Below, piece after piece: positions 23,711 through 36,338 of a stretch of DNA of 64,000 nt. Within the stretch, counting starts at the first letter, position 1; each line of letters starts with the position of its first letter. The stretch is from assembly GCF_001522545.3 (NCBI RefSeq), contig NC_031769.1, positions 11,953,888 to 12,017,887 of the forward strand. The letters run 5' to 3'. Source of the stretch: Parus major. Its lineage: Eukaryota > Chordata > Aves > Passeriformes > Paridae. A program made the position numbers and the translations under genes. The notes below the pieces were generated by a model. It was not told where the DNA came from and made no database searches. It worked only from the letters and a program-made list of their open reading frames with translations.

Positions 23711-26700
23711 TGTGTAATTAATAATATAGTTATGCCCTTGGCTTCTGTTCATGTAAGTGTAGAGATGGGAGTCAAGCCATGAGTAGAAGTCTATTACAAC
23801 TAAAAATGTTGTTATTAGGAAAATGTGTTTGAGATCATCATTGCTCGCTGAAAGATTCAGGGAAGGACTCTGCCTTGAGAAAATGTAATGTCTTTTAATG
23901 GTTGTAAGCTAATTGCACTTTTTTCTTTAAAAGTTTATTAGCAGTAATGTTAGAGACATAATGGTCAAAGAAATATTAATATGGCTTACACTTGTCAGTA
24001 AACGAAATAAACTTCCAGAGTGTTTCACCCCAAGGTTGTATTTTGAAGCATATACAAGGAAAGATAAATAAATCAGGAAGAGTTGTTTCTCTATGAGATT
24101 ACTGTTTTTCTCACAGGGTGACTGATTTTAATAAAGTTAACATTTCAAGAATACACTCCAAAATGTGCTCTCTGTGTTTGCAGTCCACCAGCCTCCATTC
24201 ATTCGGCCAGAACCAAATACAAAGAAGAAAATCAGCGCTGCTGTTGAATTCCATTTCATGCCTTATGTTAGAGATTTGTAAAACTGTCCCTTGCTGACTT
24301 GGAGATAAGTGGAATAGTGATGAAATCAGCTTCAGGCAAGCTGCTTTTCAAGCAAACCTGTCAGGAGACAGAAAGACACTTCATAATAATTCATTCTTGT
24401 GCTGTGTCTCAAGCGATTAGTGAAGGTATAGGGCAGATCTGAAAAACAAATAACATTAACATACCCTAAAAAAATCCACAATACCCAAAAGCCTGCAAAA
24501 CCCTCCAAAAACCCAAACCCAAACCATACATCACATTTCTCATTTGTAGAGGAACAAAAACTTTGGGGTAAGCACAGGAACCAGAATTAAGGGATTAATT
24601 GTCAGGAAAAAAAGTCCTTCCATAAAGTGCTTTTATGAGAATACACAATCCAGGGCACAGCACAGAACAGAACTGGATTTAATTCACTCTATTTTTACAA
24701 AATGCCTGCTCAAGAAAACAATCTCTGGGGCATCAAGTGTAAATGAACTGTGAACATAGAGATCGCCAGTTGGAAAATAATGTCAATATGAAAACCAGAA
24801 ATATGCAGAATCAGCTTGCAGCAGTGTACTACAACTGAGCAATTCAGCCACCAAATCATTTTTCCCCTGAGAGCAAAAAGCTTTTAATCAGTATCCAAAC
24901 TGAATTTAGATCTTCCAGTGGAGCAAGGACTTCCACTTAATTGAACCTGAAGGCCCAGTGCCATGGACAAAATCACAGACATACTTATAACACCACAGCC
25001 TTTTTCTGCTTCAGAGAAATGCAATGGGATATTCTTCCTATTTTGGGTGAAATTCCAAAGATTTATGAGAGCAAAGTGTGTAATAAAAAGTGAGAGGATA
25101 AAGTTAACTTTTCTAGATTTATGACAGTATTATGGATTTTGAACTATTATTATGAGTGTCTGTGAAATGCTAATAAATAACAATACATAAAAACCACCAA
25201 ATTACCTCAATGAATGCAGTTCACAAAGGTATTTTCTCTCTAATAATTCCTGTGAGATGAATCACCTACAAAGCTACAGTACTTGGAGCAATTTTTGGTG
25301 TGGGTCTTATTTAACAGTAGGGAAAACAAGAAAAATCCAAAGGGTTTTAAGGCATAAATTGCTACCTCTACTTGCTCTTAGTAGAAGAGCAAACAACAGG
25401 GTAGGAAAAAAATGTGCCCTTCTGTCTGATGAATCATTCTCTCTCCTTGTCACAGTTTACTAATACTAGCTTACCTTTTTAAATTGAACTGATATTTAAA
25501 GCTTTTTCTGTTAGCAGCACATTAAGAACCCTCTGTTTGCAATTCAGTGCTGGCTATAGCTGAATGACCTGAGCATATGCAGGAGCAAGGTGCTGGCAGC
25601 CAGAGGAAAAGCCCTTTGGTAAAATATTAATGATACACCATAGAGCATCCTGGCTGAGTCTCTGAGTAACTGTGCTCCTGGCTGCTGTGATTCTTTTTCC
25701 TCCAGAATGTAGGCAGCAAATAACATGAAGAGGCAAACCTCTGACAAACAAGAAAAAAAATTCGAGATTCAAGCTATAGTCAAGAGAAGCTGAAGTGAAC
25801 AGAAGGATGTGTGGTACACATAAAACTGATACTAAAGGCAAGTTTTTGTTGTGTCTCTGATATGAAGGTAGAACTGATGGGAACTGGGATATGGGACAGG
25901 GTAGGATTAGTCATGGGAGGGCAGATGGATCTGATCTGGCCTGAGTTTGTCTCAGTTTTAATACTGGACTGTAAAAGATGCAAGCGATCTCTTTATGCTT
26001 CATTGATCCCATCTCCTCACACCACTTTCTGTCCACTGCAAACACTGGGAAGGAGAACATCTATGGAAAATGCCTGTCAGTCTTGTCTGCCAAGATAACA
26101 AAAGAGACATGTTTGCTCTGCATTTTGAGCTCAGCAATCAGGTGTAGTAAGATGGAGCCTAAAGGCACCAGACACAGCTGTAAATGGTAAATGTCCTAGA
26201 TAGGAAAAAGATTACTGTAATGTTTAGAATATGGAAAGATTTTAAGAAAATGGTTGAGTGCCAACATCCAACAGAGAAATAAATACAACCAGTGGATTAG
26301 AACAAATATAAGAGCTCAGATGTCAGTCTTCTTTCTGTCACCAAATTTTTTTGGTGGTATATATAGTTGATTTCTAAATAAGGAAATTCTCTCAAATCGC
26401 ATTGAATTTCAGAATTTAAAGCACAAAATTAAAAATAGGAAAGAGATATTTAGGGGAAAAATTATATTTTTGAAAACACAAAAAAACCCCATACAAAATA
26501 ATTTATTTCCAATTCATAATAATTTTACTTATAATATGCAAGAACAACACTGGACTCAATATTTTACTGGAAAAGTACTTTTGTTCCCATTTCTGTTCAT
26601 TCTAGCTTAAAGAATTAGGGCAACTAGAGGAAAAACAGCAAAAAATTACAGCAGCAGTCATGAAGCAAACTGGCTGCCCTGTGGTGCAGACTGCAGTAAA

Positions 26701-27911
26701 GAACATTGGCTGAACAATCAATGGGAGGGGAGCAGTAAGGCACGTGGAATCCACAGTGTTTTTCTGAGAAAAAAAAAATAATTAAAAATTATCATATGAA
26801 GTTAAAAAATGTTCTTTTCTGAACTTCTCTAGTGTTTCACTAAAGATAAGCAGGTGGAGATTGGAGGTTACCTCAGTATCAGATAGAGGAATGGTATCAC
26901 AATAACCTGTACATGAACCTTCCTGTTGAAAAATCCTTCCTTGATGAGAGCAAATGTACTGAAGAAGATTATAATAATTTAACAAGAATTAAATACCTGC
27001 AGGTATTTGTTTTGCACAAATTATATACACTCAGGGGAGATGAGTTTTCTAATATTCTTTTTTTGAGATATTTGTTAAAATTCCCTGTCAAGAGATGAAA
27101 ACACACATATCTCGCCAAAGGGTCATAATGTTTGACAAATTTAAAATTATCAAGACCTAATTAAACTTTGAATGATAGATTCTTAAGAGTCAGTCTTATG
27201 CCATTTTTAAAGCTTGAAGAGGTATTTAATTTTGTTATTGATAGATTTATGCTGGATATTTTTCTGTCTCCCAGATCAATATGTTCCTGATTCCTTATGA
27301 TACCTAATATTTTCTTACTTGTTCTTTCAAGCAGTGTCTTCTTAAAACATTCAACAAATTTGTTTCTTGCTTCTGGAAGATGCGATAACTTACTATAGCA
27401 GTCATTTTTGTACAGAATATATGCAAATTTATTTTTTATAATTGTTATCAATAGAATGTAATGAAAATACAAAGTAAGTATAAGAAAAACCTCAAATTAA
27501 TGAGCAAACAAATGAAATATATTTGACAGTCACTCTATCAGGGCAAATGAAGGAATGGAAAATATAAAAAGAGGTATTCACTTACACATTTTTCCTGTGT
27601 CTGGAAAAAAGGAGGGACAGATATCCTGACAGTCTCCTAGTAATGATAAAAGAAAAGGGACAATAAAGTTAACATAGATCTTTACAGTTCTCTGAATCAT
27701 GATGATGAGTTACACACATTTTTTGTTTTTTTTTCTGAGTGCCAGTCAAAGCATAGGAGAATTTGGAACTATGCTTATTGAGGAATTTGGAGAACTAGGA
27801 AAACTGACTAAGCAATATGCTCTGTAGTTCTTCAGTGACTCTTTTTGCCCTCTTTTTATTAGAGCACAAAGAAAGAGTAGAGAGAGAGAAGCTGCAGGGT
27901 CTCGCCCTCGC
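23711..27911. other. Unique AT-rich sequence, no gene recognised
   Basis: No recognisable exon, RNA gene or named repeat. An A/C-rich low-complexity tract lies at about 24468-24527. The overlapping sense and antisense open frames at 25544-26190 (67-95 codons) have no recognisable product. Confidence 0.6.
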
Positions 27912-28055
27912 TCAGGAAATCACAGCACCACAGAGTCATTGGGGTGACAGGAAACCCAGGAGGTGCCCAGAACCAGGTCAACCGAAGTTCAGATGGGGTT
28001 GCTTAGGGATTGGTACAGATGGGTGATGAAAATCTCCACAGATGTCAATCACCAA
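27912..28055 (-). mobile_element. Possible strongly decayed CR1 3' fragment (minus)
   Basis: Read on the plus strand, this begins with an AATCACAGCACCACAGAGTC-type start, followed by an ATTGGGGT-like word, CCAGGTCAACC, and then AATCTCCACAGATG at about 28030. The order and spacing resemble the reverse complement of an old CR1 3' end (octamer end first, then TTGGAA-type, GTCCAACC-type and TCTCCAGAGATGG-type blocks). Many positions differ and there is no clean octamer, so this is a tentative call. The open frame at 27817-28026 overlaps it and is not a gene. Confidence 0.35.
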
Positions 28056-31000
28056 GCCCAAAGATTATTATATTCAAGGATAATAAGAGAGACTCTCACA
28101 CTCTACTTCCTGACAGAAAGCAGAGCTCATAGTAGCATTCTCATGTCCTACTAAATTTGATTGAAAAAATAATTGAGAACTTGGTGAAAATGTTACATTT
28201 GGTAATAGTGGTAGTTTATCAAAAACATTATGGAAACTTGCATAAAGGAGAGTAGGAGAGCAACACAGTCAACTCTTGAAATTTTAAGCCACTTAAACTC
28301 TCAAAGAAAGCCTATCCTAAATGAAATCCAGGACAGTTTACTTAGGAAAAGTAAAAGGAGAAAATAACAAAATACTATTATAATTAGATCAAATATCAAG
28401 AGAGTTTTATTTAGCCAAGAACAACAAAAAATCATTCAAGAATGGTTATCATCTGTGACAGGAAGAGAGTTTTCTCAAGAAAGTAAAAATACCTAGACAT
28501 GATATTCACAAGTCTGAAAGGTTTTTCTCTTTCAGTATTTGCAAAAATACATCTACACTTTTTCTATCTCTCAAAAATTGTGATAGAAGGTGTTTGAGTC
28601 ATTTCTGATGTTTTTTTATAGTAATTAGATACATTCAGTAGCTGAACTTTTCACTTTTTTACAGCAGTTTTTATGTCATGAAGTAAAGAGTAAGAAAATA
28701 AGTTTGGCTGGTTTTTCTCATGTATCTTTTGGGGAATCCAGAGATCTTATGGAACAGCTACTTTTTTTACTCACTTTCCTACCCAGATAAGCTTCTTAAT
28801 GTCCTACAAGGTAGCAAAAAAATCCCTGTCTATACCTAAAAGTCTTTCAGAGAGTAACATCCAGTTTACAAATTCCATGGCATTCAATGTCAATCCTCTC
28901 TACTGTTGTTAAAGGTCCAGTGTAGGGTGGAGCTGAGATCAGGGAATATCCTCTTCCCAGAAATGTAAATGGACATTAAAAGTGTTTTTTCTAAAGACAT
29001 CAGACAGGGTAGTGTATTTGATGCAATCTGATTTTCAGCAGATGTAATTGTTGATTTCTTTCCATTATATGCTGCCTATAAAAAGGGGAAGACATTTTTT
29101 TAGTATCAATCCCTTTTCTAAATTCCCTTTTTCTAAAGCTGACTCACACCAACACAGCAGTCAATTCATATATTGGGTTATTTTCCACTCACACACCTGA
29201 GCAAATTACTTCCTTATCTCATAGGGTGTAATGTTCTAGTCTGTAGTCTTTCTTACATTGTTAAATATATTGTTAACAGAAAACAGATTGAGTTTTGTAC
29301 AAAAGAGTATCTCTGGAGTAAATGCAATGCAATCTATTGCATTCATTTTGGGGATCCTGCAGTAAGGATCTAATGGTTCAAGTTGTGTATTTCTAATTGT
29401 AATTAATGTTATTTTTCTGAAAAGTTGATTTTACCAGTAATAAAAAACAGACAATAAAATTTATTTTCATGTGCAGATCATTAAATGAAAGGGAATATTT
29501 TAATTATTTCTAAAATACATGTTTATATGTGCTAAATCATTGTCCTGTTTGATTTTTCCTTTAAAAGAAAAACCATTGTAAAACAAACCCCAAAAGCCAA
29601 CAGTTTAATTTAATGTACAAAAACATTGTTCTCCTCTGCAAGTGAAAGACAGCAGCAGCTAAATGAATTCTGATGTATCCAGTTCCTACCCTTTTGACCA
29701 TTAGTTCCAAATCCATTTCTCTGTATGAATTAGAAGGGGAAGGAAGGGATGGGTACAAGAGGGTGGGAGAGAGAGACGAATGGAAAAGTGAATATGTCAT
29801 GCTGGCTTTTCTCTTGAAAGAAATTTCAGACTGAAAAATGGAAAAAAATCCAAAATTATCTGATGGCTACAATTAAGTCCTCAAGAAAAAAACAAAATTT
29901 TTTTCTCAGTGCTACTAGACACAACCCTGCTGCTTTTATTGTGGTTCTGTTTACAAAGTTTTCTGGCATGAGAGTTCAATGAAGAAAGTTTTTGGAGCTG
30001 ATGGGCCAGGCCAGAGTACGACTTGAGACATCTCAGGAAGACACAGAGATGGTGTTTGTGTCTGTGTGCCCATCCTTGTGGAGCACTGGGAGGACAAAGA
30101 GGAGTGGCTGGGACAGGGCGTGCCTCGCCCCACCCTGTGGAATGTTGGAGCTCAAAATCTTTTAGGAGGAGCTCTGCTCCTTCCCATGAAAGTGATAAAC
30201 AGCATACACTGACCCAAAACCCTGATCCTCTTTAACTCAAAAAACCTAACCAAAAAATCCCCAACCCCACACAGATGATTTTCCTAGTGGGTGGGTTTTG
30301 AGAGCACAACATATATATGGAATTGCAAATGCAAAAGTGTATTACTTTTTAAAATAGAAAATTATTTTTAAAAAGTTTAAATAAGAAAAAACTATTATTC
30401 TTAGGTGTGTTCATTGTCCTATGTATGTAAGGTGATGATATTAGATAATAAATTGTAAACCACCAAAGTTTATATCTAAAAAAAGTGTTTATGAAATAAC
30501 TTGAAAGTAATAGTGTTCTAAAAAGAAGAGTAAATTATTTCCCAGCCTTTAAATGCTTTGCATTCCACCTCTTGATTTTGCAATCACACTAGTTTTGTTA
30601 GTACTTTCTTTGCATTAAATTTCTTGGTGTTTCTAAGGGGGGGCCTGAAAATAGCTGTAGCAGATTTTATAGAAGAAACATGCCAATTATTTTTGTGAAA
30701 GACATGTGCCCTTTCCCTTACAGTGGAAGATGATTCACAGTCCTGTTCTGTGGACATCTAAAGGCAAATCCAGAGTAAAACCAAATGCATAATAGAAGTA
30801 AACCTTGGAGATTATTGTTAAATAAAAACAAAATGTGCTATAAGGAAATAAAATAAGCATGGTTTATTTTCAGTTATTAACAGAACTATACCAAAGATTG
30901 CATTAGACAAGTTCTTTGCTTTGTTGAATATCTGTGTCTAAGAAAAATAATGTTGTCTTCATTCATGCAGAAGGTTAGAAATACTTGTAAGTTACATAAG

Positions 31001-33447
31001 GACTAAACTGATTTTCTTCTCGTTATACAAAATTGTTTTGCATCTCAGTTGAGATTTATAGGCCAAAAAGAAAGTGCAATCCCTAATTTTATAGTTTTCA
31101 ATGAGTCCAAACATTTTATCACTGAAGTCTAAAAACACCATAAATATCTTGGAAGGTTTCAAGAAAATGAAATAATGCCATATGGACACTACTATTGGAA
31201 TTTTATATTCAAAACTGATTAGGTAACCTATGAAAAACTGATAAATGAGAAAAATGGAAGTAAAACCAAGGAATGGCCACTAGAGCTGTGTGAAGTCTCA
31301 CAAACTTTGAGATAAATGGTAAAAAAATGGAGGTAAAAAGGGGAGGGTAAAAAAGGGAGGACACTGCAAAATTTCGATATTTTTGTGTGACCTTCCAATC
31401 CTGCACAACAGCAATTTCTTGCAATATTTGAAAATTCAAAGAGTGATCATGAGGATTGAATTATATATTTTTATTAACATTAGTTTTGCACAGTCATATT
31501 ATTGGCAAGTAATAAAGTAAATAAAAGCTATGTGCAGGTTTTTCAGCATATGGGAGAGTACACTTTTTTGGCCTTTCTGATTTGCTTCAGTAGCATTTGT
31601 AGGAAGCTATTTTAGGAATTTACTGAATTTAAATTATAGCAACTGTGCTAATTTACTTTGTGTCTTAATGCATTATAGACACATTATCCATGCTGGTTGC
31701 AGATAGTGGGTTAATGAAAGCAGATAGCCAAGCAGGGCAAAGAAATTTTGTAAAGAAATGTTTTATTTTTGCCAATAGAATAATTATTCAGCACTCAAAA
31801 TTTTATTTGTAATTTATAGGATACTATACTTCACTTTTACTAATGCTAACATATCTGATACTTTTTTCATTGAAATACTTTGATGAATTAATATATGGGT
31901 TTAGATTTAAAAAAACAAAAAAACACTTTAAAAAAGTGTAATAGACTTGCACTCTTGTAATGCACTCTTTAATGCATGTATTGCACCTTTAATACATCTT
32001 TAAAAGATCTGTATTTCTCCCCTGAAATTTTCATGTTCAGTATCTTATTAACTATCAGAACAACCTGTGATAGCATAAAAATTTTAATTTTTCTGAATCA
32101 AATGAAGTGGGAATTATTTCTACACTAAGACATATTGTTAAAGATAGTATGTGAATTCCTTTGAAAAGATCCAATTTGATGTGATCTAAACAGAGGTAGT
32201 GGAACGACCAGAACCTAATGTGACACAGATTGGAAGCTGAATACAAGACATCTCTTATCACCTGAGATTTTGTGGTAGAAATCCCTGTGGTAGATCAGTT
32301 AAGCTTTTAGAAAGTTTGTAGTATCATGGATAACCATGGCAATAATACATCAGTGACATTGTCAGAATGTTGATAATGAGCTGCTCAGTGTCTGTACATG
32401 GTTGTACAGTTTATTAGGGGTCTTTAAAAAATCATAGCCTTTATTATGTTTTGTAATTCTAGTATACTATAATATACTTAACTAATATGAAAGCCTAGAA
32501 GAATTTTGGAAATTCTGTAACATCTAGCAATATAAATGTATGTACTTTCAGCTTCTGAAAAATTGAAAAAAACTCTCTAAAACCAAAAATCTAAATCAGT
32601 GCTTACACAATCACCCATACTTTCCTCATAAATCTGTTTCCTAGGTAACAAGTAGATCATGATAGAACTAAATTACAATGTAGAAGGGAACAACAACCTG
32701 CAGCATCCCCATGTTAAAATGTCTGACAAAGGCTTCTGCACCAAGGGTAGGGCATTGCAATATGCATAGATCAGTGACACTTAAAATTACTGTCTTAAAC
32801 CTTCATACTTATTTTTGTTGTCTTTATTCATTTCAGCTTAAATTATTTTTTCCCCTATTTTTTTTTTTTTTTCCCTAATTGTGGTGCAGTATGAAAAACA
32901 CATATTGCACATTGAGGCATCCTGTTACACTAAGTGCCAGAGTTTCATATTTAGGGACTGTGCCATACTTGTTGATGGAAATTCTAGAGCAACAATAGAA
33001 AGGAAAAGTAGAGAAATGGTTTCATGAGTGGAAAAGGGAGTCATGGGACTCACCTTCCTTTGACCTATAAAAATCATATGCCTGGGAGTTACTTTCTTGT
33101 GAGATTAAAAAAATGAACAAATAAAAAAATGGAAACTGGGGTGATCTCCATGAGATGCTTTGCTATAGAGGACTGAAAAGCAGCAAACCATTGCTGTATG
33201 CATATTCACAGGTACATGTCTCCCATGCAAGAAAAGAAGTCTGGGTATTAAAGTCTCCTAAAGAGCTACCAGTTCTGTAATCTAAAATAATGATTCATTA
33301 TCTTACTCTTGAAAGAAATTGAATATTTCCAAAGTTTTTGGAAAGCTGAAATGTAGTTAATTCTCACAGACTGCTTGACACCTTCATGCCCAATCTCCCC
33401 ATCTTTAAGATTCTTATTTCACTGAATCATCTGAAATTTATAAAAAA
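28056..33447. other. Unique AT-rich sequence, no gene recognised
   Basis: No exon, RNA gene or named repeat recognised. A moderately GC-rich patch at about 29990-30185 contains overlapping sense and antisense open frames without recognisable products. A T15 run lies at 32858-32872. Confidence 0.6.
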
Positions 33448-33541
33448 ATAAAAATCAACAAAACAACAAGACCCCATCACCACACAACAAAACAAACAAA
33501 CCACCACCACAACAACAGCAAAAACAACAATCCAGCAAAAA
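33448..33541 (+). repeat. A/C-rich (CAA)n-like low-complexity tract
   Basis: Roughly 90 bp of the plus strand is nearly free of G and T and is made of CAA, CCA and AAC words. This is the longest such tract in the window. It could be a degenerate (CAA)n microsatellite. No retroposon body is recognisable on either side. Confidence 0.8.
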
Positions 33542-36305
33542 GTCCCTCTGTACTGCAGGGGTCATTCATTTCAATAATATGAAGTGAAAACTATTGTTGC
33601 TGGTCAATAGTTTCCTGATTGCAGGGCTAGGAAATAGGGCCACCTGACTGTGCAACATAAATGACAGGTAAATCTGGTTCAATTTGAGACTAAAGCAATT
33701 CAGAGCAATTCTACTCAGTTGTTTGGGTTCAGCTTCTACTGATTCCATTACGAATGGCACCTTAAAGCTGGATGAATAGACTAGTTGCAATCTAGTAGAA
33801 ATGCATGTTTACAGTCACACATATTAAGAAGGAGCAAGAATAAATGTAACTTGTTCTTCTGAGGATTTGTGACTAATAGTTTTATCAACATTTAGTGCTT
33901 ACAGTCCATCCTTAAATTTATTGAGCACACAGAATTTCTATGAACTAGAAGATAGCTTAATTCAATTTTAAAGTACTGAACCAGAAATGAGAGCTGAACA
34001 CAGGTGATCATCTAAAATCCTCAGCATTGACAAGATGGTCCAACTGCACTTGTCAAAGTTGGGGTGGATGCATATTTTGCAGGACAAGAGATGTGGTAAG
34101 AAACACCTGAGATACAATCCAGTGAGAAAGAATTTGGCTTTGTTTTTAAAACCCACTCACACTCAAAAGGGTAGTTTCTGCTTTCTAGCTTTTGCTAGTG
34201 AAAATGGACAAAATCATGGCATTTGTGTAATTGGATGATGTCTTTGCTCCCATGGTATGGCTTTATCTTTTACAAAGTTTTGATTAGAGCTCTGTAATAA
34301 TATTTGCATTCAGAGCAAAGCTGCCAGATTTTTTGGCTTTCTTCCAGTTCCACTCAGGCACAAGTAATTTTGGTAACTTGCCAGATATATTTTTGTTTTC
34401 ATTCTCAGTCATTGAAAGCAGTTCTTGTTATCTCTGTTTTTCCTAAGGTCTTTTGTCCCATTAAAGGTGACTGCCATGAGTTCAGGTTGAATCATGCAAT
34501 TCACAAGTGTTTCAGAAATAAGATGCAGATAGAAATGGAGACCCCAAGGCTTGTGAGTGGGAGTTGTATTTGCATGTCTCCCCAGCTTTTCTGTTTGAAC
34601 TGATGTTTTAACAAACAACCAAAGGTTGCTTTTCTGTATTTTATTTTTCCAGTGACTGGCAGTATTACAACATTTACCAATTTACTTGCTTTGGATAACC
34701 TGCCCTAAAAGTTCTGCCCAAAGTGCAGAGGGTGAGATGTCTTTGACTACAGCGAGGTGAGCCTGCAGCTCATCCCACAGGACCAGCTTCTCACCATGCC
34801 CACACTGTACATGAGTCCTTTCAGGTGTGGTGAGCAAGCTTGGCAAGACTCCATCCTGTCTTTTTCTGCGCCTAAACAGGGTGGGCAGAAGGTGGGGGGA
34901 AAAAAATAAATCTTTTCCTGATTCTACCAGTGACCCCCAGGTAACTGATTTCAGTGACCATTGAGTACCTTTGGCTCTGGGCTGATGGGTTCTCCTTTTC
35001 ACTGTCCTCTGACAAAAAACCTTTTGAGAACCGTGTTCAGAATACTCTGAGGCCGTAGATACAGATTCTTTTTGTTTGTTCTCCTCTTTTGTTTAGTCAG
35101 CTGAGTGCCTCTTCCATGCTCTTTAGGGGTAAGAGATGTTGTTCCCTGCCTAAAAGAACAGCTTCAGGTGCAGGTGACACAGTGAAAAACCCCCTGAATA
35201 TATTATACCTGATGGCACCAGTAGTGAAGAGCTTAACAGCTTAAAGAAGACTATTACAAATTTTGAAGGAGTTTCTATCTGCATTTTCAAGAAGATTATA
35301 ATGAATAGACCTTGCCTGAATAATTAAATGCAATCTATTTTCATAAATTATATCTGTCATATGATAGACCTAGTAATTAAATAATTGGAGCTGGAAATCT
35401 AGAGCTTTATTGCACCTCAAAAAAAAAAAAAAAAGGAGAATTCAATAATAAAACTGAAGTGAATTTCAAGAACTGTTGTTCAGACTCAAAGATTTGAACT
35501 TAACAAAGTAAGATGATTATGTAAAAATATCATTCTGGTCTTCTAAGATTTCTTCCACACTTGTCTGCTGTTTGACATGTTACCACTCACAATATTCTCT
35601 GGCAGATGCTACTGTTTGTGCTTTCCCTATTGTTAAAATGACCAAAGCTCACAAAAAATTGCAGTCAAAATTAATAAAAAAAGACCCATATATTTTTTTC
35701 TTGTTTATTTCAGTCAATTGATGTAGCTAAGTGTAATGACAGTCTATGCATATTTAAAACTTTAAGTGTGAAGATGATTATTTAAGACTCTAAAACATTT
35801 AGCAAGAAATAATATAAAAAACTTGTGCAAGCATCTGTGAGTTAAAGGTCAGATTAACTTCTTGGTGATGAAACATTGTGGCATCCTTTTTTCCCCCCAA
35901 GAAATGTACTATATTAACAAGAATGGAAGAGTTATGTGTGGACACTAGAACTTGTACTTGTCATGGAGTATGACATAGGTAGACTATGCTTAATGCCTTC
36001 CCATTGCTAAGGTTTGAATAATAATATAATAATAATTTTGAATAATTTTAAAATAATTTAAAAAGAAAAAAAGAGTAATAGTTTTTCATCTCTAGTTTTT
36101 CTTTTTATTCTAAATGTATATCACAGTTCAAATACAATTTTATGAAAATACCTATGTACAGAAGAACAAAATTTTTTAAAAAATAGAGATGTTTAGTTTG
36201 AAATAGCCCTTTACTCATATTTTTATGTGTATTTTGAACATCTCATCTAATTCTAGGGCTAACACACAGACAATCAACAAATTTCATCAGATTATATTTT
36301 CATTG
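33542..36305. other. Unique sequence, no gene recognised
   Basis: Contains an A16 run at 35419-35434 and a moderately GC-rich patch at about 34690-35000. The 106-codon minus-strand open frame at 34682-35002 resembles no known protein. Nothing else recognised. Confidence 0.55.
35419..35434. repeat. Poly(A) tract
   Basis: Sixteen consecutive A, without a recognisable retroposon upstream. Confidence 0.9.
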
Positions 36306-36338
36306 ACTTAGTCATGACTTTCATTGTCATGACTAAGT
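36306..36338. repeat. Perfect 13-bp inverted repeat (hairpin)
   Basis: ACTTAGTCATGAC at 36306-36318 and its exact reverse complement at 36326-36338 enclose a 7-nt loop (TTTCATT). Each arm carries TTAGTCATGA, a word resembling AP-1/MAF half-sites. The arms do not continue beyond 13 bp, and the flanks do not look like a transposon with terminal repeats. The stem is shorter than a typical microRNA precursor. Confidence 0.95.

Noticed and set aside
34682..35002. Minus-strand open frame of 106 codons
   Set aside because: No family resemblance, no splice context and no start-context support. It is comparable to chance frames in a GC-richer patch.
36306..36338. microRNA precursor interpretation of the hairpin
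   Set aside because: The stem is only 13 bp and the flanks do not pair further, so it is too short for a canonical precursor.
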